From Mycobacterium spongiae (GTDB lineage Bacteria; Actinomycetota; Actinomycetes; Mycobacteriales; Mycobacteriaceae): a stretch of 64,000 nucleotides of DNA. Position 1 is the first letter of the stretch; each line of letters opens with the position of its first letter. The notes beneath the pieces are model-generated. The model ran no database searches. It was not told the DNA's origin and was given only the letters and a program-made list of their open reading frames with translations. Below are positions 19,928 to 29,836 of this stretch, piece by piece. The position numbers were made by a program, and so were the translations under genes. The stretch covers positions 3,720,001 to 3,784,000 of the forward strand of contig NZ_CP046600.1 in assembly GCF_018278905.1 (NCBI RefSeq), given 5' to 3'.

Positions 19928-20923
19928 TCAGCTCCGGTCGGCCGCCAACTCGGCGACCCTTCGGACTGCGGACTCCAGCGCATAGTCGGCGTCTGCCGCG
20001 GCGCCCTTGACGTTGGCGTTGAGCGCTGCGACTAGCCTCATCGCGGTCGCGACCGTGTCGCGCGACCAACGCCGGGCCTGTTTCTGGGCCTTCTGCACCC
20101 GCCACGGCGGCATTCCGAGTTGGGAAGCGAGCCGGTACGGATCCCCGGACAGCGGCCCCACCCGGCCAATGGTGTGCACGGCTTCGGCCAGCGCATCCGC
20201 CAACACCACACGCGGCTCACCGCGCATCATCGCCCACCGCAGCGCCTCCGCGGCTCCCTGAACATCGCCGGCAACGGCCTTGTCCGCGATATCGAAGCCT
20301 TTCACTTCGGCTTTGCCGCTGTGATAACGCCGGACCGCGGCAGCATCGACATCGCCAGCGGTGTCGGCAACCAACTGCGAACACGCGGAGGCGAGTTCAC
20401 GGACGTCGGAGCCAACGGCGTCGAGCATCGCAGTCACCGTCTCCTGGTCGACGGTGGCCCCCAACGAGCGAAACTCCCCGCGAACGAAGTCGGCACGCTC
20501 GCCGAACTTGGTGATGCGCGCGCAGAGATGCACCACCGCACCCAGCGACCGCAGTTCGTTGGCCAGCGCTTTAGCCCGCCCGCCGCCGGAGTGGACCACC
20601 ACCAACAGCGTGCCAGCCGGGATGTCGGCCGCGGCCGAAGCGATCATGGCGGCCGCGTCCTTACCCGCCTCGCCGGCCGCCTCCAGCACGACGACGCGCT
20701 CCTCGGCGAACAGCGATGGGCTCAGTAACTCGGCAAGCTCGTAGGCACTGACGTCACCCGCCCGCATGCGGTTGACCGGGACATCGGGATTGTCCGAGGT
20801 GTCAGAGCCGCTGGATCCCGCCGCGGCCCGCTGCCGCGCCAAGCGCAGCACCTCAGCCACGGCGCGCTCGACCAACAGTTCTTCGTCGCCCAGCACCAGG
20901 TGCAGCGACGCAACCTCGCTCAC
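19928..20923 (-). CDS. holA: DNA polymerase III delta subunit (clamp loader)
   Basis: 331 residues from GTG at 20923 with GGGGG upstream. The N-terminal AAA-like domain begins [20 protein letters not shown], and the helical C-terminal collar domain contains [20 protein letters not shown] and the [18 protein letters not shown] motif of actinobacterial HolA. Delta opens the beta clamp during loading and lacks ATPase residues, as expected. It follows comEC by 25 nt, and the comEA-comEC-holA order is common in Actinobacteria. Confidence 0.9.
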   Translation of the reverse strand: MSEVASLHLVLGDEELLVERAVAEVLRLARQRAAAGSSGSDTSDNPDVPVNRMRAGDVSAYELAELLSPSLFAEERVVVLEAAGEAGKDAAAMIASAAADIPAGTLLVVVHSGGGRAKALANELRSLGAVVHLCARITKFGERADFVRGEFRSLGATVDQETVTAMLDAVGSDVRELASACSQLVADTAGDVDAAAVRRYHSGKAEVKGFDIADKAVAGDVQGAAEALRWAMMRGEPRVVLADALAEAVHTIGRVGPLSGDPYRLASQLGMPPWRVQKAQKQARRWSRDTVATAMRLVAALNANVKGAAADADYALESAVRRVAELAADRS

Positions 20924-20948
20924 CCCCCGATCCTGTCATGGACGGCTG

Positions 20949-22514
20949 TCATGACGACCCAACGAGTCCTGATAGCGACCAGGCCAGCAGGCAGAACACG
21001 GCGACGGCGGACACCGCGGCCCATGCCGCACGAAACCACCGCCAGCGCCACAGCGCGGCAACGAGCAGCGTGGTCCCACCCACGACCACCACGCCGGGCA
21101 GCCCAGGCGCGACCGGAACGGTCGCCGCGGGCACAGCGGCGGCCCAGTGCGCCACGTGCAGCACCCACCACACTTCGGGCCCGGTGAAACGGATCAGCAG
21201 CTGCGCACCGGCTGGCCACGCGAGAGCCAAGACGGCCGCCGCGCTACCCAGAACAGTTACCGGCGCAATCACCACCGCGGTAACGAGATTGGCCGCTACG
21301 GCCACCACACTGACCCTGCCGGAGATCGCGGTGACCAAGGGAGCCGTCACCACCTGCGCAGCCGCCGCGACAGCCAGGGCATCCGCCAACGGTGTGGGCA
21401 CGCCGCGGGCGACCAGACGTCGCGACCAGACCGGCGCGACGAGGATCAGTGCGCCGGTCGCCACCACCGACAAGGCAAAGCCGACGTCGACGGCCAGGTG
21501 CGGAGCGAGGGCTGTTAGCACCAGCACGCTGGCCGACAACGCCGGAATCGCCTGGCGCCGGCGGGACGACAGGATCCCCACCAGGCCTATGGCGCCCATG
21601 ACCGCTGCCCGCAGCACGCTGGCCGTCGGCTGCACCACGATCACGAACGCCCCCAACACGACGGCCGCACATCCCACGGCCGCGCGGGGGCCGATCAGCC
21701 GAGCCAAGACGAGGACCGCCCCACACACGATCGTGACGTTGGCCCCGGAAACCGCGGTCAAGTGCGTCATCCCTGCCGCACGGAACTCGCGGTTCGTTGC
21801 GGCGGTGAGTTCCGAGGTATCACCGAGCACCAGAGCGGGCAGCATCCTGGCCTGATCGGCGGGCAGCGCTTCGCGAACCGTTGCCGCGAACCGAGTGCGA
21901 ACGGTCTGCGCGGCCCGGTACACCAGGCCCGCACGGCCCGCTGTCGGTTGACCCGTCGCGTTAAGTACCGCGACGGTCAAGTCATGACGGGTCGGGCGCC
22001 TGATGCGCGCGCGAAATCGCATCGGTTGTCCCACCATCAGCCCGCGGAATTCCGAAGCCCGCGCGAAAACCACGACGCGGCCTGATATCTCGTCGCCATG
22101 CAACCGCTGCAGGGTCGCGCGAAACATGAGGCGGCCACTGCGCAACGCGACGGCGTTTTCGCTTGGAGTGACCGTCACCCGGGCTGAGGTTCCAAATGCC
22201 GCGGTGATCGGGTGGCCCGCGATGGCGTCGGTACGCAACGCGATCGCGACCCCGTAGCCGGCGCCGACCAGGCCGACCGCCACGAGACTGGCGCCAATGG
22301 CGGCCTGCCGCGCAGATCGGGCCGGCCCATACGCCGCACCCCACCACAACAGACTCGACGCGGCGGCCAGAACGCCACCGCATGCGGCAAGTGCTGCGCC
22401 AACGGGCCACACGGTTGCGACAGCGGTAACAATCCAGCCGGTCAATGCGGCCGGAACGAGGCGCACATCCAAGGGCGCGGCCCGGCCCGCGGAGCCGCCA
22501 ACCTCGTGGGGCAC
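20949..22514 (-). CDS. comEC: ComEC/Rec2-like competence membrane protein
   Basis: 521 residues from GTG at 22514, 5 nt after the comEA stop. It has an N-terminal membrane pair, an OB-fold region, and then the Competence domain with about eight helices and the family motif MTHLTAVSGANVTIV. It lacks the C-terminal metallo-beta-lactamase domain found in full-length Bacillus ComEC, as in M. tuberculosis. The family forms the inner-membrane DNA uptake channel. Natural transformation is not established for mycobacteria, so the present role is open. Confidence 0.88.
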   Translation of the reverse strand: MPHEVGGSAGRAAPLDVRLVPAALTGWIVTAVATVWPVGAALAACGGVLAAASSLLWWGAAYGPARSARQAAIGASLVAVGLVGAGYGVAIALRTDAIAGHPITAAFGTSARVTVTPSENAVALRSGRLMFRATLQRLHGDEISGRVVVFARASEFRGLMVGQPMRFRARIRRPTRHDLTVAVLNATGQPTAGRAGLVYRAAQTVRTRFAATVREALPADQARMLPALVLGDTSELTAATNREFRAAGMTHLTAVSGANVTIVCGAVLVLARLIGPRAAVGCAAVVLGAFVIVVQPTASVLRAAVMGAIGLVGILSSRRRQAIPALSASVLVLTALAPHLAVDVGFALSVVATGALILVAPVWSRRLVARGVPTPLADALAVAAAAQVVTAPLVTAISGRVSVVAVAANLVTAVVIAPVTVLGSAAAVLALAWPAGAQLLIRFTGPEVWWVLHVAHWAAAVPAATVPVAPGLPGVVVVGGTTLLVAALWRWRWFRAAWAAVSAVAVFCLLAWSLSGLVGSS

Positions 22515-22519
22515 CGGGC

Positions 22520-23455
22520 TCAGACGCGAACCAGCTCACGCAGCTTGTCCAGCCGCGCCGGCCCGATACCGTCGACCTCGGTCAACTGGTCGATGCTGGT
22601 GAACCGGCCGTTGGCCTGCCGCCACGCCACGATCGCGGCGGCGGTGACCGGTCCGACCCCAGGTAGGCCGTCGAGCTGCTCCAGCGTCGCGGTGTTGAGG
22701 TCGACTAGCTCGGCTGGTTGAGAGGCTGGTTGAGGGGCCCGCCCAGGCCCACCCGAGGTGCCAGCGTGCCCGGCGCCCGGTCCCGCGGTCGGCGCGGTCA
22801 CCGAGCTGCCCAGCGCCGTCGGTTGCCCCGACGGCGAAGCCAGCCCGACCACAATCTGCTCGCCGTCACCAAGCTGCCGGGCCATGTTCAGTCCGATGGT
22901 GTCGGCACCGTCGAGCGCCCCACCGGCAGCCTGGAGCGCATCGGCGATCCGAGCACCTGGCGCCAAAGTGACCAGTCCGGGGGCATTGACCAGGCCGACC
23001 ACGCTTACAACCACTGGCCGGCCAGACTCGTCCGGCGGGCCCGGACGTGCCGACGACCGAGGGTGCGGCGTCAACGAGACCCGCTCTACCGGTGGAAGCT
23101 TGGCCGACATTACCGGCGCGGATCGATCCCGGATGAGGGTGAAGAGCGTGATCAGCACCGCGAGGGCGGCGATCACCGCCAAGGCGACCGCGCCGGCCCG
23201 GCCGGGATCGGCTCGTAGGCTGGCCACCCAACCTTGACCATCGGATGTGTCGGGAAGCCAACGCGGCAGCAGCGAGTTCGGGTCGTCCTGCGGGTCCGGG
23301 GGTGACTCTCCGGCTAGCGCCGCGCCGGCCTGCTCATCGCAGGTGGAGTCCTCATCATGGCCCATGTCGAGGCCGCCCGCGTCGCCGCGCGTGTCGGCAT
23401 CCGCGACGGCTCCGAGCCGTCTGTGCAGTCGCTCGGCGGCAGGTTCGGTACGCAT
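22520..23455 (-). CDS. comEA: ComEA-like DNA-binding membrane protein
   Basis: 311 residues from the ATG at 23455; no strong ribosome-binding site is seen and GHDEDST-containing downstream starts are possible. A ~90-residue cytosolic start is followed by one membrane helix (VALAVIAALAVLITLFTLI), an SLBB-type domain (VVSVVGLVNAPGLVTLAPGA) and two C-terminal helix-hairpin-helix motifs (LDGLPGVGPVTAAAIVAWR and TEVDGIGPARLDKL). In competent bacteria ComEA captures DNA outside the membrane for ComEC. Here it lies directly upstream of comEC. Confidence 0.9.
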   Translation of the reverse strand: MRTEPAAERLHRRLGAVADADTRGDAGGLDMGHDEDSTCDEQAGAALAGESPPDPQDDPNSLLPRWLPDTSDGQGWVASLRADPGRAGAVALAVIAALAVLITLFTLIRDRSAPVMSAKLPPVERVSLTPHPRSSARPGPPDESGRPVVVSVVGLVNAPGLVTLAPGARIADALQAAGGALDGADTIGLNMARQLGDGEQIVVGLASPSGQPTALGSSVTAPTAGPGAGHAGTSGGPGRAPQPASQPAELVDLNTATLEQLDGLPGVGPVTAAAIVAWRQANGRFTSIDQLTEVDGIGPARLDKLRELVRV

Positions 23456-23653
23456 GTGCCGACCGTAGGCGCGCCCGCCGCTGCAACCACCACGTCCGAC
23501 GGCAACACCACCCCGTGTTGTGAACCAACCCCAGGGTGTGGACAAGCGCTCGGGGGAATGGGTCAAGATGGAATGGTCGCGAACGACCGGAGCCTGCATA
23601 TCTACCCGTACGCGCCAGGCTCCCCCGTTCGTCCCCGACCGAGGAGGCCGCCA

Positions 23654-24814
23654 ATGAAACTCGCGCTGACACCCGATGAAGCCGCCTTCCGCGAGGAGCT
23701 CCGAAACTTCTACAGCACGCAGATACCGGACGAGATCCGCGAGCTGGTACGTCAGGGGCGCGCGCTGACCCGCGACCAGATCGTGACCAGCCAAAAGATC
23801 CTGAACGACCACGGCCTCGCGGTACCGAACTGGCCCGTCGAGTGGGGCGGTAAGGATTGGACTCCCACCCAACATCAACTGTGGGCGGACGAGATGCAAT
23901 TGGCGTGCGTCCCGGAGCCGCTGACCTTCAACACCAAGATGGTCGGCCCGGTGATCGCCGAGTTCGGGTCCCACGAGATCAAACAGCGTTTCCTCCCACC
24001 GACCGCCAGCATCGACATCTGGTGGTGCCAAGGGTTCTCGGAGCCAGACGCCGGCTCCGACCTCGCTTCGCTGCGCACCACCGCAGTGCGCGACGGCGAC
24101 AGCTACATCGTCAACGGGCAGAAGACGTGGACGACGCTGGGCCAGCATGCCGATTGGATCTTCTGTCTGGTGCGTACCGACCCGCAAGCGCCAAAGCGCC
24201 AGGCGGGCATCTCGTTTCTGCTGATCGACATGGCGACTCCAGGCGTCACGTTGCGGCCGATCAAGTTGATCGATGGCGGCCACGAAGTCAACGAGGTGTT
24301 TTTCTCTGACGTCCGCGTACCGGCCGATCAACTTGTCGGACAGGAGAATCAGGGCTGGACCTATGCGAAATACTTGCTGGGCAACGAACGCACGGGCATC
24401 GCCGGCGTGGGCCGGACCAAGGTCCACCTTGCCCGGGTGAAACAGCACGCCGCAGATACCGGGCTGCTCGACGACGCGCTGTTCGCCGCGCGACTGGCCG
24501 AGGCCGAAAACGAGCTACTGGCGTTGGAACTGACCCAAGCGCGGGTGGTTTCCGGCTCTTCGGACGGCAAGCCCAACCCAGCATCATCGGTGCTCAAACT
24601 TCGCGCCAGTCAATTGCAGCAGGTGGTCACCGAACTACTCGTCGAGGTGGCCGGTCCCGACGCGCTGCCCACCGACGGTGGCGACGACATCACCTCACCC
24701 ACCTGGGCGCAGGCCAGTGCCCCGCATTACCTGAACTACCGCAAGACGTCCATCTACGGCGGCAGCAACGAAGTGCAGCGCAACATCATCGCGTCCACCA
24801 TTCTCGGATTGTGA
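23654..24814 (+). CDS. Acyl-CoA dehydrogenase, probable catalytic subunit
   Basis: 386 residues from the ATG at 23654 with GAGGAGG 6 nt upstream. It has the full acyl-CoA dehydrogenase fold: FSEPDAGSDLASL (FAD/substrate loop), NGQKTWTT and the C-terminal YGGSNEVQRNIIA. Glu245 in NERTGIAG is in the position used as catalytic base by the alpha subunits of two-subunit steroid-type FadEs; the MCAD-type base near the C-terminus is a glycine here. It is the first gene of a three-gene operon, 7 nt before a second, divergent FadE. The substrate is unknown; a branched or ring-bearing acyl-CoA is plausible from the heterodimer layout. Confidence 0.85.
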   Translation: MKLALTPDEAAFREELRNFYSTQIPDEIRELVRQGRALTRDQIVTSQKILNDHGLAVPNWPVEWGGKDWTPTQHQLWADEMQLACVPEPLTFNTKMVGPVIAEFGSHEIKQRFLPPTASIDIWWCQGFSEPDAGSDLASLRTTAVRDGDSYIVNGQKTWTTLGQHADWIFCLVRTDPQAPKRQAGISFLLIDMATPGVTLRPIKLIDGGHEVNEVFFSDVRVPADQLVGQENQGWTYAKYLLGNERTGIAGVGRTKVHLARVKQHAADTGLLDDALFAARLAEAENELLALELTQARVVSGSSDGKPNPASSVLKLRASQLQQVVTELLVEVAGPDALPTDGGDDITSPTWAQASAPHYLNYRKTSIYGGSNEVQRNIIASTILGL

Positions 24815-24821
24815 GGCAATC

Positions 24822-25949
24822 ATGGACTTTCAGCTAAGCGATGAGCAGGCCCTGCTCCGCGACACCACGCGCGACCTACTGTCGGCCAGCTATGACGTGG
24901 AGACTCGCAACAAGGTCATCGCCACCGATCTCGGCTTCAGCCGCGACGTGTGGCAACAGCTGGCCGACACCGGGATTCTCAGCCTCGGATTCGACCCAAG
25001 CGAATCCGGCCAGATCGAGATCATGGTCGTGCTGACCGAAGTCGGCCGGCGGCTGGCACCCGAACCCATCGTGCATGCCGCGCTGGCACCGGGCGCCCTG
25101 ATCGCCGAGGTCGGTACCGGGGCACAGCAACGGTTGCTGGACGACGTGGCGGCCGGGACACGACTGCTGGCGTTCGCCCACCTGGAACCCGGCATTCGCA
25201 ACCCAGGCACCCCAAGCTCAGGGGTCACGACCCAGGCGGTGCGCCAAGGCGATTCGTGGACGCTGACCGGCCGGAAGAACCCGGTGCTCGCCGGTGACTG
25301 CGCCGACACCCTGGTGGTCAGCGCTGCGTTGCCGAACGGCGGCACCGGGCTATTCCTCGTCGATCCAGGCCCGGACAACGCGGCGGTCACTCGCCACGCC
25401 TATTCGACCTTCGATGGCCAGCGCGGCGCGCAGCTGGACCTGGACCGGGCATCCGCCGAACCCCTGGGCGACGCCGAGGACGCGTCGGGCGCTATCGGCA
25501 ATGCCATCATCCGAATTCAGTCCGCGTTGTGCTCGGAAGCGGTCGGCGCGATGGAAGAAGCCCTTCGGCTGACCACCGATTACCTCAAGACGCGCAAGCA
25601 ATTCGGGGTCACGCTCAACAAATTCCAGACGCTGACCCAGCGCGCGGCCGATATGTACCTTTCGCTGGAAATGGCGCGCAGCATGAACCTTTACGCGGCG
25701 ATGTCGATCGCCGACGGCAACACCGACCCGGTGATCGCGTCGCGAGCCAAGCTGCAGATCGGCCGCTCGGGCCGGCACATTGGGCAGGAGGCGATCCAGC
25801 TGCACGGCGGCATCGGCATGACCGCGGAGTACCCGGTCGGCCACTACACCGCCCGGCTCACCGCGATCGAGCGCACCCTGGGTTCCTCACACGACCATCT
25901 GCAGACCCTCATGGACCACATCCGCGACTACGACTTGGTCAAACTCTAG
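24822..25949 (+). CDS. Acyl-CoA dehydrogenase, probable partner subunit
   Basis: 375 residues starting MDFQLSDEQALLRDTTRDLL, 7 nt after the preceding FadE. The C-terminal motif QLHGGIGMTAEYPVGHY is conserved, but the middle FAD loop is weaker than in the partner. Paired FadE genes of this kind form alpha2-beta2 heterotetramers in mycobacterial sterol side-chain breakdown (known for FadE26-27, FadE28-29 and others). A similar heteromer is inferred here. The pair is not present between comEA and eis in H37Rv. Confidence 0.83.
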   Translation: MDFQLSDEQALLRDTTRDLLSASYDVETRNKVIATDLGFSRDVWQQLADTGILSLGFDPSESGQIEIMVVLTEVGRRLAPEPIVHAALAPGALIAEVGTGAQQRLLDDVAAGTRLLAFAHLEPGIRNPGTPSSGVTTQAVRQGDSWTLTGRKNPVLAGDCADTLVVSAALPNGGTGLFLVDPGPDNAAVTRHAYSTFDGQRGAQLDLDRASAEPLGDAEDASGAIGNAIIRIQSALCSEAVGAMEEALRLTTDYLKTRKQFGVTLNKFQTLTQRAADMYLSLEMARSMNLYAAMSIADGNTDPVIASRAKLQIGRSGRHIGQEAIQLHGGIGMTAEYPVGHYTARLTAIERTLGSSHDHLQTLMDHIRDYDLVKL

Positions 25950-25963
25950 GGCAAGCGTTATAG

Positions 25964-26386
25964 ATGGCTGACTTGTCAAGCCGGGTCGCCGCGTTCCTCT
26001 CCGAAGGCACCCGCACCGGGATGTTGGGTTTCGTCGCCGCTGACGGCCGACCGCTGGTAACGCCGGTATGGTTCGTCGTCGACAACACAGACCTGGTGTT
26101 CACGACCGCGCTCCATTCCCCTAAAGTCCTTGCACTGCAACGTGATTCTCGAGTAGTAATCTGCGTAGACGACCCCCACCCACCTTATTCTTTTGTTCAG
26201 GTACAGGGTGTGGCGACAGTGACCGAAGACCCCCACCAGGTGCTGGACATCGCGACCAGAGCCGGCGCGCGCTATATGGGCGCTGCCCGCGCCGCCGAGT
26301 TCGGGCACCGCAACGCCGTGCCCGGCGAGGTGGCCGTGCGGGTCCACCCCACCAAGGTCATTTCCGCATTCAATGTCAGCGACTGA
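25964..26386 (+). CDS. PPOX-class flavin/F420-binding split-barrel protein
   Basis: 140 residues starting 14 nt after the FadE stop. It is a single split beta-barrel of the pyridoxamine-phosphate-oxidase-like superfamily: GMLGFVAADGRPLVTPVWFVVD followed by LVFTTALHSPKVLALQRDSRVVICVDD. This subgroup in mycobacteria mostly binds F420 and reduces enones or other small molecules. The cofactor cannot be fixed by eye. Operon context suggests a redox step linked to the acyl-CoA dehydrogenase pair. Confidence 0.75.
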   Translation: MADLSSRVAAFLSEGTRTGMLGFVAADGRPLVTPVWFVVDNTDLVFTTALHSPKVLALQRDSRVVICVDDPHPPYSFVQVQGVATVTEDPHQVLDIATRAGARYMGAARAAEFGHRNAVPGEVAVRVHPTKVISAFNVSD

Positions 26387-26396
26387 CCCCGCGCCC

Positions 26397-27647
26397 TCAG
26401 AACTCGAAACCCGCCTCGGCGGCAATGTCGCTGTCGAACGCCGCGTCGAGGCGCCGTATCAGCCCCGCGTCCTTCGCCTGCAATCGGTTCGCCGCTGCCC
26501 ACGCCGACGCGCGGTGCGCGCCGAGATAGAGGCTGCCCAGCACGCCGCGATCCATCGTAATCTCGGCCGACGCTTCGGTCGGCGTGCAGCGCGCGCGGCC
26601 ATCGCGGATCTCCAGTGCGTATCGTCCGCCGTCGGCACCGGGCCCGTCGGACACCTCCAGCACCGTGCACAGCTCCGCGGGGTAGCTGCGCGCCTCCAGG
26701 GCGCGCGGGACGTCGACGATCCGCAGCCAAAGGCCATCCTGGTGGCGTGTGGTCTGGGCGAGCCGCGCATCAGTCAGTTGGTAGGGCAGCGGGTCAGCCA
26801 CGCTGGTGAACATCGTGATCTTCTCCATCAGATCGAGCCCGAGCAGTGCTCGCCACAACGCGATGTGAGCGTCGGCGGTCGCGGCCCTCAGCTCACCGCC
26901 GCGCACCACCTTGTGATCGATGCCGTGCACCCGGTAGAGCGCGTAGCCGTCGGGATGCAGGAACGCGAACCACGCGGTGCCGCCATAGCGGCTGCTCTCT
27001 CGGTCGGCGAGCAGGTCGTCCCAGAGCGCCACCGGACGCAGTAGCCCCCCGGGTGTCTGCTGGCGCCAGCGCTCGTAGATCTCGGCGAAGTCGTCGCGGT
27101 GCTCACCCGGTTTGACCAGCCGCACTCCGCCTGGAGAGGGTACGTCGGCGTGGAAGCGGGCGAAGCGGCGATCAACGGTCAGCTCGTGCAGGATGGTGGC
27201 GGGGCCATAGCCGAAGCGGCCGTAGATGGCACCCTCGCTGGCATGCAGCGCCGCTAGCGGGTATCCGGAATCGGCAATGCGGCGGTGCAGTTCGGCGCAC
27301 ATCGCGCTCAGCAATCCGCGGCGGCGGTGCGTGGGTGCCACCGCCACCCAGCTGAGGCCGGCGGTGGGCAACACAGCCCCGCCGGGCACGGTCAACCGAA
27401 GGTCGAAATACAGGGCCATCCCGACGATATCAGCGCCATCCTCACAGCCCTCGTCACAGCCATCGACGACCACCACCGCGTTATCGGTCGGCCTGAGGTC
27501 CCGCCAGGCGGTGAACTCGTCCAGCTCGCCGAAATCGCCGAAACTGGTAGCACCCAAGTGCATCATCGCCGGCAAGTCGGCCTCGGTCGCAGGGCGCAGC
27601 CTCAGCGACCCCGGTAGTACGGCGGGCTCGTTCACAGAGCACGACAT
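26397..27647 (-). CDS. eis: Eis-family N-acetyltransferase
   Basis: 416 residues from the ATG at 27647. The start is uncertain; GTG at 27662 is also open, and alignment with Eis begins at [15 protein letters not shown]. The N-terminal GNAT domain has the acetyl-CoA loop [17 protein letters not shown] second GNAT-like region and a sterol-carrier-like C-terminal domain follow, ending in FEF whose terminal carboxylate is catalytic in M. tuberculosis Eis. Known Eis enzymes acetylate several amines of aminoglycosides and lysines of host proteins and form hexamers. It overlaps nothing and is convergent with the FadE operon (11 bp apart). Confidence 0.9.
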   Translation of the reverse strand: MSCSVNEPAVLPGSLRLRPATEADLPAMMHLGATSFGDFGELDEFTAWRDLRPTDNAVVVVDGCDEGCEDGADIVGMALYFDLRLTVPGGAVLPTAGLSWVAVAPTHRRRGLLSAMCAELHRRIADSGYPLAALHASEGAIYGRFGYGPATILHELTVDRRFARFHADVPSPGGVRLVKPGEHRDDFAEIYERWRQQTPGGLLRPVALWDDLLADRESSRYGGTAWFAFLHPDGYALYRVHGIDHKVVRGGELRAATADAHIALWRALLGLDLMEKITMFTSVADPLPYQLTDARLAQTTRHQDGLWLRIVDVPRALEARSYPAELCTVLEVSDGPGADGGRYALEIRDGRARCTPTEASAEITMDRGVLGSLYLGAHRASAWAAANRLQAKDAGLIRRLDAAFDSDIAAEAGFEF

Positions 27648-27777
27648 TGGCACAAACGGCACTCAAGTGCACTCGAATATTTGCCGCGGCCGGCACACTA
27701 GCCTGGCTATGGGTCAGCCATGACGCCCCAGGGCCGCGCAGAGCCCTGCCGGCGACCGCACCACTGAGGAGAGCCGC

Positions 27778-28836
27778 ATGACCAGAACCACCGTGGACCG
27801 TCCGCTGCGAGTGATCCAGTGGACGACCGGCAACATCGGACGGCGATCACTGCACGCCATCATCGGCCGCACCGACATGGAGCTGGTCGGGGTGTACGCG
27901 CATGGGCAGGACAAAGTCGGCGTCGACGCTGCCGAGTTGTCGGGCTGGCCGGAGACAACCGGGGTGCGTGCCACCAACAACGTCGACGACCTGCTAGCAC
28001 TGGGCGCCGACGCGTGCTGCTACAACCCGTTATGGCCCAACGTCGACGAATTGGTGCGCTTGCTGGAATCCGGCGTCAACGTCTGCTCCAGTGCGGCCTG
28101 GATCACCGGCGGTAAACAGACTCCTGACGACCGCGACCGGATCGTGGCCGCCTGCGAACGCGGCCGCTCGACGATCTTCGGCAGCGGCGCACACCCGGGG
28201 ATGACGAATACGGTCGGGATGGTGCTGAGCGCGTCCTGCGAACGGGTCGACGAGATTCGCATCACCGAGTCGGTCGATTGCTCGACGTACGCATCGGCGG
28301 AAACCATGACGGCGATGGGGTTTGCACAGGATCCCGATACCCCGGGGCTTCAGGAGAGCGCGCGCGCCGAAAGCGAGGTCTTCGCGGAGTCGGCGGCGAT
28401 GATGGCCGATGCGATCGGCGCGACGCTGGACCGGATCAGTTTCGACGTCACCTTCACCGCCGCCACCGCCGATACCGATCTCGGCTTCATGACGATCCCC
28501 GCCGGTACCGTCGGCAGCGTCTACGGCTATCACCGCGGCTGGGTGGGCGATCGCAACGTCGTCAGTGTGGGATTCAACTGGGTCATGGGCAATCACGTGG
28601 TTCCGCCCAAGCCACTCGAACACGGCCATGTCATTCAGGTTTTCGGTCTGCCGAACATGCGTACCGTGCTGCACTGCCTTCCGCCGAAGGATTGGACCGA
28701 GCCCGGTTTCATGGGCCTGGGCATGATCTACACCGCAATGCCGGTGACCAATGCCGTTCCGGCCGTCGTGGCCGCCAAACCCGGGATTGTCACGCTCGCC
28801 GACCTGCCGCCGATCACTGGTCGTGCGGCGGTCTAG
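27778..28836 (+). CDS. DapB-like NAD(P)-binding oxidoreductase
   Basis: 352 residues from the ATG at 27778 with TGAGGAG upstream. The Rossmann start RVIQWTTGNIGRRSLHAI is followed by GADACCYNPLWPNVDELVRLL and a C-terminal domain like that of 2,4-diaminopentanoate dehydrogenase / dihydrodipicolinate-reductase-like proteins, which are common as paralogues in mycobacteria. Substrate unknown. The gene lies between eis and degV, a place where H37Rv has no such gene. Confidence 0.8.
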   Translation: MTRTTVDRPLRVIQWTTGNIGRRSLHAIIGRTDMELVGVYAHGQDKVGVDAAELSGWPETTGVRATNNVDDLLALGADACCYNPLWPNVDELVRLLESGVNVCSSAAWITGGKQTPDDRDRIVAACERGRSTIFGSGAHPGMTNTVGMVLSASCERVDEIRITESVDCSTYASAETMTAMGFAQDPDTPGLQESARAESEVFAESAAMMADAIGATLDRISFDVTFTAATADTDLGFMTIPAGTVGSVYGYHRGWVGDRNVVSVGFNWVMGNHVVPPKPLEHGHVIQVFGLPNMRTVLHCLPPKDWTEPGFMGLGMIYTAMPVTNAVPAVVAAKPGIVTLADLPPITGRAAV

Positions 28837-28862
28837 CCACCCGCCCACCGCACCCGGGCAAG

Positions 28863-29711
28863 CTATTCCCGCAATTGGCGCCCATCCCCGTCCAGTTCCA
28901 CACACACCGCGATGGCCTTGGCGCCGACGTGCAGGGCAAGCACCGGTCCCATCGGAGCAACCATCGCCGGCTCGCACCTCGGTAGCCGCTGGGCCAGGGT
29001 CGAAACCACGTCGTGGGCATCGCCCGGGTTGGCGACGTGGTGGACCGCAAGGGCGGCCCGACCGTCGCCGACCACGTCGCAGACCCGGTCTATCATCGCC
29101 GCCATCGCGTTACTGACGGTGCGAACCCGTTGTGCTAGAACAAGTTTACCCGCATCGACGCGCAGTAGCGGCTTGAGCGCCAGCGCGGTGCCCAACCACG
29201 CCTTGGCACCGCCGATGCGCCCGCTCCGACGCAGATTGTCCAACCGATGAACAACAATGAAGCTATGAACGCGCGGCACCACGGCCCGTGCCGCCCGCGC
29301 AACGGTTTCGACGTCAGCGCCCGCTGCCGCGGCCCGGGCGGCAGCCAATGCAACGAATCCGGTACCCATCGCGGCCGATCGCGAGTCGACAACCCGAACG
29401 GTCGGTCCGATTTCCGCCGCGGCCAGCTCGGCGGCGCGGTACGTGCCGGATAGCCCTGACGAGATGTGCACCGCCACCACGCCCTCGCCGCCGCTATCCG
29501 CCAACGCTTGCCGATACGCCGCGCCCAGCTCAGCCGGGGTCGCCGCCGCCGTTGTGGCAGGGCGCCTATGGATGTCAGCGGGGATCTCGTCCACGCCGTC
29601 GCGCAGGTCGAGGTCGTCGAGCAAGATATGCAGCGGAACCTGCTGGATCGACCACTTTTCACGCAGGCCGACGGGCAGGCCCGAAGAAGCATCAGTGACG
29701 ACGACGGTCAA
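28863..29711 (-). CDS. DegV family fatty-acid-binding protein (Rv2417c-like)
   Basis: 282 residues from TTG at 29711, chosen because GGGAGG lies 8 nt upstream and the family start LTVVVTDASSGLP begins there. Domain 1 has the lipid-contact motif SSGLSGTYRAAE; domain 2 contains RSGRIGGAKAWLGTALALKPLL, typical of DegV. In Gram-positives such proteins (FakB type) hold a fatty acid for a kinase partner. A FakA-like kinase is not in this window. It lies downstream of octT, 125 bp away. Confidence 0.86.
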   Translation of the reverse strand: MTVVVTDASSGLPVGLREKWSIQQVPLHILLDDLDLRDGVDEIPADIHRRPATTAAATPAELGAAYRQALADSGGEGVVAVHISSGLSGTYRAAELAAAEIGPTVRVVDSRSAAMGTGFVALAAARAAAAGADVETVARAARAVVPRVHSFIVVHRLDNLRRSGRIGGAKAWLGTALALKPLLRVDAGKLVLAQRVRTVSNAMAAMIDRVCDVVGDGRAALAVHHVANPGDAHDVVSTLAQRLPRCEPAMVAPMGPVLALHVGAKAIAVCVELDGDGRQLRE

Positions 29712-29778
29712 GGCCGCCACCTCCCGCAGGCCGACGGTGCCGCCACTCCCCCGCACGCGGGCGCTATCCCCACCCTTG

Positions 29779-29804
29779 TATGCGGGGTATGCGGGGTATG
29801 CGGG
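29779..29804. repeat. 9-bp tandem repeat, three copies
   Basis: TATGCGGGG is repeated almost three times between the octT stop and the degV start. On the minus strand it would extend the degV frame as PAY repeats if an upstream start were used, which I consider unlikely. Confidence 0.8.
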
Positions 29805-29836
29805 CGTTCCCCGACAGCGTTGTCGCCGCACATCGC

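Noticed and set aside
23456..24448. Upstream extension of the comEA frame to 642 codons
   Set aside because: The extension is antisense to the acyl-CoA dehydrogenase gene, which has a strong ribosome-binding site and domain evidence.
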